A stretch of DNA of 64,000 nucleotides, taken from Eublepharis macularius (Eukaryota; Chordata; Lepidosauria; Squamata; Eublepharidae). The stretch spans positions 10,005,001-10,069,000 of the forward strand of contig NC_072795.1 in NCBI RefSeq assembly GCF_028583425.1, given 5' to 3'. The translations under genes were made by a program, and so were the position numbers. Shown piece after piece: positions 44,118 to 55,079 of this stretch. The notes below the pieces were generated by a model, which was not told the origin of the DNA, ran no database searches, and worked only from the letters and a program-made list of their open reading frames with translations. Numbering within the stretch: the stretch's first letter is position 1; each line of letters starts with the position of its first letter.

Positions 44118-47100
44118 GACTTCCGGTTTGGGATTCATGGAGGTCTGAAGCAGCTCCAGTTGCGGAGCTGACCGGACTGCCGTTTTAAGCGGCCGGCGGG
44201 GTGAAAATAGCCCGTGGCCGACTGCTCTCAGGCGGAGAGCAGGCAAAGAACGCTCAAGACCCTAGGGTGAGTTAGATCTCGGACGAGGGGGGGCTCTGCG
44301 CAATGGGTCCCCTCCCGATCCTTGAGGTCCCACCCTGTGACGGGTCGGCTACAATCTCTGCGGCAGTTTTGGGGCCAATTCGGCTGGCATAAGACCTACA
44401 TACCCAAGCTTCGATTGGAGGAAGAAGTGGAGAGGAGAAGTTAAAATCGAAACAGCGATTACAACCCGAGAAAAGTGAAGGAGAAGGTAAAGATCACTAT
44501 CTTCCGATACGGGACAGATTGATAAAAACAGAGAGGAAAAAAAGTAGATTTTTAAACTGCAACAGATTAATGAAAAGGAGGGGAAGATTCGGCAAGAGTT
44601 GTATTTGAAAAGAGACTAAGTTTAAAGAAGTTATTAAAGAAATTGGACTATTGTTTTGAATACCTGTGGCTATGGAGCTGTGAGAAAAAGACACCATCGC
44701 GAGATCTGCTGTGGGAAGACGGGAGACAGGAAGTGCGTAACAACAATAGAGTGGCTGGAGAGAAGCGGCCCTTGCTGGAGGGCAGGAAGAAGGGAATCGC
44801 CATTTTTGAAAGGGGAAGGGTCGCGGCTTCAGCGGAAAAGGAAGTAGGCCATTTTGGATTACAAAATCATAGAGAGACCATAGAGAAAAGACGCCCGACA
44901 TTTTGGACTCTTTAAAAACTAATTTATGCAAGAAGACCGGGACATTTGAAATAAAAAAGGTACTAAATTTAACGCCACGGAGTTAAGGAAGAGAGCGGAC
45001 TCATGGGAGCGAGCTAAAGCAAGCCCCACGATGTCGAAAAAAGAGTGGCAATCGGCAATAGAAAACCTGGATAAAAAACTTTTAGAGGTGATTAAAGAAT
45101 TTAAAGACATGAAATTGGAGCTGATCAAAGAGGTTAAACAGACAGTAAAATCGGAGCTGTCAGAAGTAAAATCGGAGCTGTCAGAAGTGAAGAAAGGTAT
45201 GGAAACAATACAAAATGAATTACAAGGAACGCAGCAGAGAGTTAAAACAGTAGAAGGAGCGATGGAGAACTTAGCAGACACGCAACAAACAGAGATGAGA
45301 CTGATGAGGGGAAGGATGGCGGTTGCGGAAAGTAGACACATGGAGAAGCAGCTCAGATTTCGCGGTCTGCCGGAGATAGAAGGAAAGACAGCGCAAGAAC
45401 AGATGACTGAGGTGTTAGCTGAATACCTGGGGAAGGAGGAGGAGGAAGTTGTGGCTATCCTCGATGTGGCATATCGCGTGAATTCGAGAATTGCAACCCA
45501 GAGGAAAGTACCAAGAGATGTGATTGTGCAATTTACAACACGAAACATGAAAGAGAAGATTGTGACTAAACAGTTTCAAGATCCATTGGAGATCGATGGC
45601 AAGACAATTATCATAATGAAGGAATTACCCAGATCAGTGTTACTAGATCGGAAAAAATATAAAGCGCTAATCCAGATGTTGAAGGACATGAAAATCAGGT
45701 ACAGATGGGAGCTTCCAGAAGGTTTGTCCTTTGAATTTGGAGGTGCCAAAAAGCGCATTAGATCTGAGCGGGAGATGGAGCGATTTATAAGGGACAATGA
45801 AAAAGACTTACCAACAAGATTATGAGTATGGAGTGTAAAGTATTATCTTGGAATGTAAATGGACTAAACTCACCGAATAAGAGGAAAAATATCTTCCACT
45901 GGCTATTAAAACAAAAATGTGACATTGTTTGCTTGCAAGAGACTCATATTCGAAAGCAGGATGTAAAATATTTAAAATTGGGAAAATTGGGCAAGGAATT
46001 TGTAGCGGCCTCAAGCAAGAAAAAAAGAGGAGTGGTGTTGTATGTAAAAGAGGAGCTACAGCCAAAATTTGTAATGAAAGATGTGGAAGCCAGATTTGTA
46101 GCAGTGGAATGTACCTGGAACTTAAAGAGAGTGTTGGTAGTCGGAGTTTATGCACCTAACGGTGCAAAAGAAAGCTTCTTTGAGGATTTGAGGAAGCATT
46201 TAGACGATCTTTCATATGACCAGATAATTCTTGCTGGAGACTTCAATGGAGTGACAGACTTGGAATTAGATAAAAAGACAATAACGGCACAAAAGAAAAG
46301 AGGATTATTACCAAAGCTCTTTTTTGAGTTGATTCAACAAGAGACTCTCGAAGATGTATGGAGGAGAGAATATCCCAAAAGCAGACAGTTTACTTTTTAT
46401 TCTGCAAGGCACTCTACATTATCAAGAATTGACATGATCTGGGCCTCAAAAGACTTAGCGTTATGGACTAAGGAGGTAGAAATAATGCCGATGGTAGGCT
46501 CAGATCACAACCCAATTATGTGGAAACTAGGGAAAAGGAGAAAAAGGAAAGCATGGAGAATAAATGAGGACTTGCTACAAGAAGGAGAGAACATGGAGAT
46601 ATTGAGAAGAGAGACAAAGTTCTTCATACAATACAACGAGAATAAAGAAGTACCAACTGACAAAGTTTGGGATGCTTATAAGGCGGTTATAAGGGGCATA
46701 TTAATGGACTTAAATGGTAGAGCAAGAAAGAAGAAAGAGGAGAAAAGACAAGAGATTGAGAAGAAAATAAAAGCCAAAGAAACACAGCTAAAAAAGAGAC
46801 CAGGGAAAAAGAAATTATACCAGGAAATTAAAATACTTCAAGAACAGTTAACAGCAATGAGTAATAAAGAATTGGAGTGGAACCTTAAAAGATTGAATCA
46901 GAAAGCATTTGAAGGTGCAAATAAACCTGGGAAGTACCTGGCATGGCAATTGAAGAAGAGAAGGGAAAAGAAAATAATAAATAAAATTTGTGAAGACAAC
47001 AAAACGTATTTGGAACAGACTACCATTAGTAGAGCCTTTTATAAATTTTACGCTAAGCTGTACAATAAGAAAGAAGTAAATAAAGAATCAATAGCGTCAT

Positions 47101-48728
47101 ATTTGGAGAAAACGAAACTTCCAGAAATCTCGGAAGCTTGGAGAAATAAATTGAACAGTGAAGTAACGGACGAGGAAATAAGTAAGGCAATACAATCTGC
47201 AAATCTAGGAAAGGCGCCAGGGCCAGATGGACTTACGGCTAAATTTTATAAGACAATGGCCAATGAACTGGCACCATTCCTAAAAGAGGTGATCAATGGA
47301 GTTCTAAGGGATCAAAGGATTCCAGACACCTGGAGTGAAGCGAACATATCATTGATCCCAAAAGAGGGCCAAGACTTGACTAACGTGAAAAATTACAGAC
47401 CTATATCGTTACTTAATAATGACTATAAAATTTTTGCGAAGATATTGGCGGAGAGACTGAAGGGGTGGCTCTCGGAGGTTATAGAGGAGGAACAAGCAGG
47501 TTTTTTGCCAGACAGACAAATAAGAGACAATTTAAGGACAGTGATTAATGCTATTGAATATTATGATAAGCGTTGTGACAAAGAGGTTGGTTTCTTCTTT
47601 GTTGACGCTGAAAAGGCGTTTGACAATTTAAACTGGGACTTTATGTTTGCCACTATGGAAAAGCTACAATTGGGAGAAAGATTCATCAGAGCAATTAAGG
47701 AAATCTACAGAGACCAGACTGCAGCAATTGTGGTGAATGATGAAGCGACCAAGAAATTGACTATAAGTAAAGGAACAAGACAAGGTTGCCCGTTGTCTCC
47801 ACTGTTGTTCATTTTAGTATTGGAGATCCTGATGATACAAATACGACAAGATGAAGAAATTCGAGGAATAAAAATAAAGGACTATTCATACAAGGTCAGA
47901 GCATTTGCGGATGATATAATGTTAATTGTAGAGGACCCATTGGAGAACATGCCAAAAGTGATAGATAAGATTAAGGAGTTTGGAGACTTGGCAGGTTTCT
48001 ATATTAATAAAAAGAAGTCAAAGATACTATGCAAAAATATGACTAAGCAGAAACAACAATTGTTAATGGAAATAACGGACTGTGAAGTAACAAGTAAGGT
48101 GAAATATTTGGGAATTGAACTGACTGCAAAGAATATAGATTTATTTAAAAACAATTATGAGAAACTATGGACTCAGATAGAGAGAGACTTGATTAAATGG
48201 AACAGGTTGAATCTGTCATGGTTGGGTAGGATTGCAGCAGTTAAGATGAATGTGTTACCAAGAGTAATGTTTTTGCTACAGACAATACCAATCATCAGAG
48301 ACTCTAAACAATTTGAAAAATGGCAGAGGAAAATATCAGATTTTGTATGGGCAGGCAAGAAGCCTCGAGTGAAAATGAAAGTTTTACAAGATGCAAAAGA
48401 AAGAGGCGGAATACAACTGCCCAACCTGAGACTTTACCACGATGCAATCTGCCTAGTGTGGCTGAAAGAGTGGATGACGCTAAAGAACAAGAAATTACTA
48501 GCCCTAGAGGGATATAAAAAAATATTTGGATGGCATGCATACCTATGGCATGACAAAGTAAAGGTGAACTCGATGTTCCTGCATCATTATATACGGAGAA
48601 GTTTATATACAATCTGGAAGAAGTACAGAATTTATCTACAAGAAGGAACTCCTTTGTGGGTAGTTCCATATGAGGTGATAGATCCGAGAGCTGTTGATAA
48701 TGAGCAACAATGTTTAACTTACAAAGAG
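44118..48728 (+). mobile_element. L1 copy B: complete 5' end, ORF1 intact, ORF2 cut at its 3' part
   Basis: 4.6-kb L1 in intron 1 of gene B. It starts GACTTCCGG directly after target duplication GTATTGTTAAGTGCCAC (44101-44117) and stops inside ORF2 directly before the same 17-mer at 48729-48745. The preceding base is G in both copies, so the duplication may be 18 bp. It has a GC-rich 5' UTR of about 910 bp. ORF1 and ORF2 overlap by ATGA (45822-45825). There is no 3' UTR and no poly(A). The open frames and perfect flanks suggest a young insertion. Confidence 0.9.
45031..45825 (+). CDS. L1 ORF1 protein (RNA-binding chaperone)
   Basis: 264 codons, intact. L1 ORF1p coats L1 RNA and acts in the ribonucleoprotein that carries out retrotransposition. 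The N-terminal coiled coil (about residues 8-105) has heptads and an internal duplication, where the SELSEVK block occurs twice. It is followed by an RRM starting at LRFRGLPE (about residue 112) and the basic C-terminal domain with PRDVIVQF and ELPEGLSFEF. The start ATG follows aagccccacg and matches copy A. The stop overlaps the ORF2 start (ATGA), which suggests that ORF2 is translated by termination and re-initiation. All three domains are present, so the protein could be functional. Confidence 0.9.
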   Translation: MSKKEWQSAIENLDKKLLEVIKEFKDMKLELIKEVKQTVKSELSEVKSELSEVKKGMETIQNELQGTQQRVKTVEGAMENLADTQQTEMRLMRGRMAVAESRHMEKQLRFRGLPEIEGKTAQEQMTEVLAEYLGKEEEEVVAILDVAYRVNSRIATQRKVPRDVIVQFTTRNMKEKIVTKQFQDPLEIDGKTIIIMKELPRSVLLDRKKYKALIQMLKDMKIRYRWELPEGLSFEFGGAKKRIRSEREMERFIRDNEKDLPTRL

Positions 48729-48779
48729 GTATTGTTAAGTGCCACATTAATCTCATTCCAGAGTCATTTCCTCCCTTAA
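45822..48779 (+). CDS. L1 ORF2 protein, C-terminally truncated
   Basis: 985 codons open, of which 969 belong to L1 (to 48728); the last 16 are read-through of the flank. The APE-type endonuclease at residues 5-235 has the motifs SWNVNG, QETHI (Glu40), GDFNGV (139-144), SRIDMIW and SDHNP (227-231). A spacer with basic coiled stretches comes next. The reverse transcriptase has KAPGPDG near 463, a YRPISL block, and FADD at 695-698 with both catalytic Asp. L1 ORF2 is usually around 1250-1300 residues, so the last quarter, including the Cys-rich domain, is missing and activity in trans or cis is unlikely. No internal stop or frameshift. Confidence 0.92.
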   Translation: MSMECKVLSWNVNGLNSPNKRKNIFHWLLKQKCDIVCLQETHIRKQDVKYLKLGKLGKEFVAASSKKKRGVVLYVKEELQPKFVMKDVEARFVAVECTWNLKRVLVVGVYAPNGAKESFFEDLRKHLDDLSYDQIILAGDFNGVTDLELDKKTITAQKKRGLLPKLFFELIQQETLEDVWRREYPKSRQFTFYSARHSTLSRIDMIWASKDLALWTKEVEIMPMVGSDHNPIMWKLGKRRKRKAWRINEDLLQEGENMEILRRETKFFIQYNENKEVPTDKVWDAYKAVIRGILMDLNGRARKKKEEKRQEIEKKIKAKETQLKKRPGKKKLYQEIKILQEQLTAMSNKELEWNLKRLNQKAFEGANKPGKYLAWQLKKRREKKIINKICEDNKTYLEQTTISRAFYKFYAKLYNKKEVNKESIASYLEKTKLPEISEAWRNKLNSEVTDEEISKAIQSANLGKAPGPDGLTAKFYKTMANELAPFLKEVINGVLRDQRIPDTWSEANISLIPKEGQDLTNVKNYRPISLLNNDYKIFAKILAERLKGWLSEVIEEEQAGFLPDRQIRDNLRTVINAIEYYDKRCDKEVGFFFVDAEKAFDNLNWDFMFATMEKLQLGERFIRAIKEIYRDQTAAIVVNDEATKKLTISKGTRQGCPLSPLLFILVLEILMIQIRQDEEIRGIKIKDYSYKVRAFADDIMLIVEDPLENMPKVIDKIKEFGDLAGFYINKKKSKILCKNMTKQKQQLLMEITDCEVTSKVKYLGIELTAKNIDLFKNNYEKLWTQIERDLIKWNRLNLSWLGRIAAVKMNVLPRVMFLLQTIPIIRDSKQFEKWQRKISDFVWAGKKPRVKMKVLQDAKERGGIQLPNLRLYHDAICLVWLKEWMTLKNKKLLALEGYKKIFGWHAYLWHDKVKVNSMFLHHYIRRSLYTIWKKYRIYLQEGTPLWVVPYEVIDPRAVDNEQQCLTYKEVLLSATLISFQSHFLP

Positions 48780-48824
48780 TCTCATTGGAATGCTGCTCCA
48801 GCATCTCCTAAACAGTCTCTACAG

Positions 48825-49238
48825 CAGGGATCCCCAACCTTTTTGAGCCTGCAGGAACCTTTGGAATTCTGAGATAGGGTAGAGGGTGCAACCACAAAAT
48901 GGCTGTCCCAAGAGGTGAAGCCAAACACAAAATGCCACATAGTGAGAATAATTCTAATAGTAACTCCTTAACATTTCAGATAGACACTCTGATTATAGAA
49001 TGCCTTTTAAATGAACATATTGTTCAAAAGTATTTTCTTGCATACACGCAGCTTACTTTCAGCCATGCAGACAAGATCCTTCTGATGTGATGGCAACTGC
49101 TGCTCAAGCAACCATCAGATCTCCAATGGTCAATCAGAAATCCCGCGGGGGGAAAAGCCCCTACTAAACACATGGCACATACTGAGAAAGGTGTCAGGGG
49201 TGCTCTGGTGCCCATGGGCGCCATATTGGGAAACTCTG
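48825..49238 (+). mobile_element. hAT-like non-autonomous element, 414 bp
   Basis: Ends CAGGGATCCCCAA and TTGGGAAACTCTG (imperfect inverted repeats), flanked by 8-bp direct repeats ctctacag (48817-48824) and ctctaaag (49239-49246), 7 of 8 identical. Non-coding. A different family from the 6110/22669 elements. Confidence 0.75.
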
Positions 49239-49539
49239 CTCTAAAGGCTAACTTTTAAAAAGCATATAGCCTATAATAGCAAGTTATCAACCACCCACAT
49301 TCACACTAGCCTAGTAGATGTAAACACAGATATCTAAGACAAATAAGGGTCTAACAAATACTAAGTTTACACATGTCCCAGCATTTTTTGAAATGCAATT
49401 ATTAAGCCCAATAGGGCCAATTTGGACTGTGACCAGAATGCAAGAGAATAGGAGATACCTCCATGTCACTTCATTAATCTGAAATAAACCTTGGGACTGC
49501 TATTTGCCTTATTGGACAATATTACATTTACCCTTATTA

Positions 49540-49697
49540 GTACACCCTGACTTGGATAGCCCAGGAGAGCTTGATCTGGTCAGATCTCAGAAGGTAAGCC
49601 TTGATTAATAATTGGGTGGGAGACCTCCAGTGTAGACCAGGGTTGCAGAGGCAGGCAATGGCAAACCACCTCTATTAGTTTCATGAAAACTCCACCA
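49540..49697 (+). mobile_element. 5S-rRNA-headed SINE, 5' part
   Basis: Reads acaccctgac, gatctggtcagatctcagaa and aataattgggtgggagacc, which follow the 5S rRNA internal promoter region (GATCTCGTCTGATCTCGGAAG and TTAGTACTTGGATGGGAGACC are the known 5S segments). It is followed by ggcaggcaatggcaaaccac. Together with 50044-50105 it is one SINE interrupted by a 346-bp insert. Confidence 0.8.
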
Positions 49698-50043
49698 AAA
49701 CACACCCAATACAGAGAGAGTCATGGGAAAACTGACTTATATCTTGTATCTTGGTTTGTTACTCATTAAGTTGGGTGTTTAGGTGTGATTTGTTGAAGCT
49801 AGCCCTTGCACTTTAGAATTTAGAATCAATTAAGCACCTTTGCACTTGTTTATTGTTTTTGTAAGATGCTGCTAGCTGCTCCATACACTGCACCTTCAAT
49901 GTATTGACTCTTGCCAGCTACATAACCATTTAGAGTTTGTTTTGAATTGACTTTGATTCTTGTATAAAGACTGTCTGATATTTTGTTACATTGTATCTTT
50001 AATTAGTATAGTAAGTAAGTCATGGTTTACTCTTGTTTTGGAT
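49698..50043. mobile_element. 346-bp insertion inside the 5S SINE
   Basis: Flanked by perfect 15-bp direct repeats ATGAAAACTCCACCA (49683-49697 and 50044-50058). The insert itself is AT-rich, has no coding frame and no clear poly(A) tail. The duplication size suggests a LINE-mobilised sequence; the family is unknown. Confidence 0.65.
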
Positions 50044-50105
50044 ATGAAAACTCCACCAGCAGTCCCTATAAGTCAGCTATGACTTGAGGGCACTCACCAC
50101 CACCT
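50044..50105 (+). mobile_element. 5S-rRNA-headed SINE, 3' part
   Basis: Continues gcagtccctataagtcagct and gacttgagggcact, the SINE tail after the insertion. Confidence 0.72.
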
Positions 50106-50200
50106 TATTAATACAAACAAATTTCCTTAGCAGCATTCCCAGGAGCCAATTCAAACAGGGACGGTGATGAGGGGAAGTGAAGGGTGGTATATTAATCAAA

Positions 50201-50226
50201 TGTTGTTGTTGTTGTTGTTGTTGCTG
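50201..50226 (+). repeat. (GTT)n microsatellite
   Basis: Short run of GTT units at the end of a CORE-SINE-like tail (aagggtggtatattaatcaaatg). Confidence 0.85.
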
Positions 50227-50753
50227 TTATAAAGCTTAATCCCCCTTCTTCTATCACTGTCATCCCCATAAAAACTATTGGGTTTTTTAAAAAATGCACA
50301 TCTGGCTGGACCATAAGAGGCAAACAATACTGGCATCTTTGCAGCCTCGTCTAATGGCCTAGAAAATGTCACTGCATCATAACATTGATTCTGCCTATCC
50401 TCTCTCCATTCAGCAGATCCTCTGATAGGAAACAGGCACATGTAGATCACAATCTCTTCCAAAGAAGAGGGAAACTTTGCTGGCAGGAAAGAGAGGTGGA
50501 GCAAGCAAGAAGCAAATAGCACAGGACCCACATCTGACTGCTTGCAGCATAAGCTATATGGAGCAATACAATGTGGGTGTAGGTTCAGCAATCACCAGCA
50601 GTCTTGAACTATGAGGAATGGTGGAGTGGGAAATGCTTATTTAGATAAATAAAGCATCCTCAGTCAATGAGTGCATTTCTCTGTCAGTTTTAGATCACAA
50701 GCTCTTCCAAACAAGCTAAAAGGAAACTTTCTTTGAAAAACCCAGCTACTGTT
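50227..50753. other. Intron 1 sequence before L1 copy C
   Basis: No gene. The minus-strand open frame at 50196-50591 has no motif; nothing else is recognisable. Confidence 0.4.
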
Positions 50754-50760
50754 GAGATAG

Positions 50761-53700
50761 TAATGGCCGAGGAGTGGAGAGTTAAACTAAACAGTGAAGT
50801 AACAGAAGAAGAGATAAGGAAGGCAATACAGTCAACAAATTTGGGAAAAGCGCCAGGGCCTGATGGACTCACAGCTAAGTTTTACAAGGCAATGGCCAAT
50901 GAACTGGTACCGTTTTTAAAAGAGGTGATCAATGGTGTTATGAGGGACCAAAGGATCCCAGATACCTGGAGTGAAGCAAATATATCATTGATCCCCAAAG
51001 AAGGACAGGACTTGACCAATGTTAAAAACTACAGACCTATCTCTTTACTTAATAATGACTACAAGATTTTCGCAAAGATCTTGGCGGAGAGAATAAAGGG
51101 GTGGCTAGCCGAAGTTATTGGAGAAGAACAAGCAGGCTTTTTACCAAATAGACAAATCAGAGACAACCTAAGGACAGTCATAAACGCTATAGAATACTAT
51201 GACAGGCAATGTGATAAGGAGGTTGGTTTCTTTTTTGTAGACGCTGAAAAAGCATTTGACAATTTGAACTGGGACTTTATGTTTGCCACCATGTAACAGC
51301 TACAAATGGGGGAAAGGTTCATAAGAGCAGTGAGAGAAATTTATAGAGACCAGAGTGCAGCAATTGTGGTGAATGACGAGCTGACTAAAAAACTGATTAT
51401 TGGAAAGGGTACAAGACAAGGTTGCCCGCTATCCCCATTGTTGTTTATTTTGGTTCTTGAAATTTTGATGATGCAGATTAGAGAAGATAATGCAATCCGT
51501 GGTATAAAGATAAAAGACTTTTCCTATAAGGTCAGAGCGTTTGCAGATGATATAATGTTAATTGTGGAAGATCCAATTGAAAACATGCCTAAGGTAATAG
51601 AAAAAATAAAAGAGTTTGGAGACTTGGCAGGTTTCTATGTAAACAAAAAGAAATCAAAGATTTTATGTAAGAATATAATTAAACAAAAGCAACAGTTATT
51701 AACGGAAATAACAGACTGTGAGGTAACAAGTAAGGTGAAGTACTTGGGAATTGAATTGACTGCAAAAAATATAGATCTATTTAAGAATAACTATGAGAAA
51801 TTATGGACTCAAATAGAGCATGATTTGATCAAATGGAATAGGCTGAACTTGTCATGGTTGGGAAGAATTGCAGTAATCAAGATGAACGTGTTACCAAGAG
51901 TTATGTTTCTGTTACAGACGATACCAATCATCAGGGACTCCAAGCAATTTGATAAATGGCAGAGGAAAATATCAGAGTTTGTGTGGGCAGGCAGGAAGCC
52001 TCGAGTGAAAATGAAAGTGTTACAGGATGCAAAAGAAAGAGGGGGAATGCAACTGCCAAACTTGAGACTTTATTATGATGCAATCTGTCTGGTATGGTTG
52101 AAGGATTGGATCACATTGAAAAATCGCAAACTGCTGGCCTTAGAGGGATACAAAAAATTATTTGGATGGCATGCATACCTATGGTATGATAAAGTAAAAG
52201 CAGATTCTATGTTCCTGCATCACTATATTCGGAGAAGCCTCTTCACAATTTGGAAGAAGTACAAAGAATACCTACAAGAAGGAATTCCCTCCTGGGTGGT
52301 TCCATATGAAGTAATAGATCCAAGAACGGTCGATAATGAACAACAGTGTTTAACGTATAAGGAGATAACGCAAATAGAATCCTTTAAAATAAGAATAAGA
52401 ACGCAACAAGAGATGTCTCCAAACTACGACTGGTTTCAATATAGACAAGTTAGAGATCTTTATTACTCAGACTGTGCGAAGGGAGGGATAAGGATGGAAG
52501 ACTCAGAATTAGAGAAAGTAATTTTACAAGAAGACCAAAAGGAAATTTCTAAGGTCTACAAAGTGTTGTTAAAATGGTATACTGAAGATGAGACAGTCAA
52601 AGTGCAAATGGTGAAGTGGGCTATAAACTTTAACAAAGAAATAACAGTGGAGGCGTGGGAATACTTGTGGAAACATACATTGAAAATCACGACATGTACC
52701 AATATTAAAGAGAATATTTACAAAATGATTTACCGTTGGTATCTGACGCCAAAGAAGATTGCGCTAGGGAACTCGAATATGTCTAATAAATGCTGGAAAT
52801 GTAAAAAACATGAGGGATCAATGTATCATATGTGGTGGACTTGCGAGGTAGCTAGGCAGTACTGGGGGGGAAATAATAAGAGTAATGAGTGAGATTTTAC
52901 AATTTCAAGTTAACAAGAACCCAGAACTCCTGCTACTGAACTTGGGAATGGAAGACATCCCAGCACAACATAGGACATTGATATTCTATATGATGGCAGC
53001 AGCCAGACTTTTGTATGCGCAGAAGTGGAAAGTACAAGAAGTGCCAACTACTGAGGACTGGATTTACAAATTGCTGTACATGGCGGAGATGGACAAAATG
53101 ACAAGAAAACTGAGAGACCTTGATCCAGGGCAGTTTAACACGGACTGGGGAAAGCTGAAACAATATTTGGTGAAAAAATGGGAGGTGGGAGGAGAACTGT
53201 GGCAGTTTGAAAATTATTGAGGTACACAGGAGGAGAGAAGTGACTATACCGAGGGGGTGGAGAGTTAATGGAAAAATTCTAAGCAACTTTATATGATTTT
53301 TAAGTATTATATTAAGTAGCAATAGCGTTGATACTATGTGAATTAATGGGATAGAAATTAACTAATCTATATTTTTTGGAAAGATAACCGTATAACATAG
53401 AATGAATATATACATACATACGTAAATTCAAAGATAGGTCTAATTGTTAGACTTATGGTATATGTATAGATAAAGAACAACATATAGAACAGAAGCCTAA
53501 GCAAATGACAATAAGTGTGTATAATAAGTATGTGTATAGAAGTATTGGAATTGATGTATAAAGGGGGGCAAATTGTTTGTTCCATATTGAAGAGAATAGA
53601 AGGAGTAAGATAAAACACAGGTTATCAAAATGAATATTATTAGTAGTTTTAATGAAGAAAATAGATTAAGAGGATTTTATTTATATGACAATTTATATGA

Positions 53701-53943
53701 CAATTTATATGTGAAAGGAAGTGGAAATAGTGCTTAGAAGAATCTGAAAGTATATTATAATAAACAAATAAAATAAATATGAAGGAGTAGAGCGAAAGTG
53801 GATAGGGGGTTGGAAAACTGTTGGAAGTCAATAAAAAGGGGGGGAAAGGGAGGGGGTTAGAATTAGAAAAAATTAAAGAATGTGATTATAATTGTTATTA
53901 TATGTTTCTAATCCAATAAAAATTCTTTTTTTAAAAAAAAAAA
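50761..53943 (+). mobile_element. L1 copy C: 5' truncated with intact 3' end
   Basis: Starts inside ORF2 and runs through the ORF2 stop (53218-53220) and a 720-bp A/T-rich 3' UTR to ccaataaaaattc and an A-run at 53931-53943. Short flanking repeats gagatag (50754-50760 and 53944-53950) may be the target duplication. It is the usual form of an L1 insertion and very close in sequence to copy B. Confidence 0.82.
50763..53220 (+). pseudogene. L1 copy C ORF2 (RT to C-terminus), one stop and one frameshift
   Basis: The reverse transcriptase begins before KAPGPDG and contains FADD (both Asp) and the RT thumb. An in-frame TAA at 51294-51296 replaces the Glu codon seen in copy B. After it the frame is open from 51306 to 52892 and includes the CWKCKKHEGSMYHMWWTC region, the Cys/His-rich C-terminal motif of L1 ORF2. 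A one-base shift in the run of G at about 52865 moves the last 110 codons (ending at 53220) to another frame. It shows what the missing C-terminus of copy B would contain. Confidence 0.88.
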
Positions 53944-53950
53944 GAGATAG

Positions 53951-54179
53951 CTGGAATTTAAAAGGGAGAACCAATACCGGATTTATTATTTTTAACCTTA
54001 CTGGCACTGCAAACTTCTTTATTGATGCATCCTGATGACAAGCAAGGGAGGGTGAGATATCTAGCAGACTTGGGCTCCCTTACACCATTTCAAAGCAAAG
54101 CATGGACTTACATTGCAGGAGGGCAAGAATAAGGGGCTCTCCGATGTTTCACTAATGAGTTAAGGGCCATAGACTTCAC
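53951..54179. other. Intron 1 spacer
   Basis: Host or old repeat sequence, nothing recognisable. Confidence 0.4.
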
Positions 54180-54465
54180 TGCTACGTTGCCTTACGTACT
54201 CGTTGTTGTCTTAAATATATGCTCCTATGAGCTACTTGTGCTTCATGTGGTCTAATGTTAGTCCTAGAATTGCTTCTGTTTCAGCATTTTTTCAACTCTG
54301 TATTGGATTCTTACAAATGCTATGTCTTTGTAAAATTGTGTATATTTACTCTGTAGCTTTGTTTATGGAACTGTCATTGATATTGACTGTACTGATCTCA
54401 TACTGTGTAATCCGCCTTGAGTCTCAGTGAGAAAGGTGGACTATAAATAAATAAATAAATAACAA
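54180..54465 (+). mobile_element. L2-type LINE 3' UTR
   Basis: Ends gtgtaatccgccttgagtct, cagtgagaaaggtggacta and an aaat-repeat tail. Same family as 6640-7530 and 15590-15710. Confidence 0.65.
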
Positions 54466-55079
54466 GAAAAATAAGCAACACAATGCAAATCTTAGGAAAG
54501 AATTCATGAAAGCCTGCATCCTCTGGTGTGTTAATCAGCCGAATTATAGTAGATTGGTCTCAATGGTCTCACGCATCTTTTATCAGAATATCTACTGGGA
54601 TGGAGCCAGGTTGGTAATAGTGGTATTGAGCCTGCGTAATATTCTGTAGTGGCCCCATCTGGCCAAAAAGGAAAAAAAAGAGTAAACAATGAAATTTATT
54701 TACCTGTTTATTTAGCAAATTCATATGCCACCTCTCACAAAAATTGCTTGAGGAGGCTTCCAACATAAAACATAATGAAAATATTACATAACTTACACAT
54801 TTTCAATAATTAAAAACATAGTATTAAAAACTCCGCATGATTTTAAAAAATCTTTCAAGAAAGTATCTGAGATTTCCACCGTTAGAGGTTCGGGATTCTG
54901 GTTATAAACCTTCTCCCCCTCTATGCTGTGATGTTTGCATTGAGGCTGATTGAGCCAGCTCAAAGACATTCCCCTCCCAAATGCTCAGATTTAGGACACT
55001 CACTGTACCACTCAGTCTTGTGCTGATATCCCTTCTGCCTCCAACAATTACTCCCGGGTAGAATGTTAATTTTTGTCCC

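Noticed and set aside
44118..48779. A complete, mobile L1
   Set aside because: ORF2 lacks its C-terminal quarter and the element has no 3' UTR or poly(A).
49540..49640. A 5S rRNA gene
   Set aside because: Similarity is limited and diverged, and SINE body and tail follow. It is a 5S-derived SINE.
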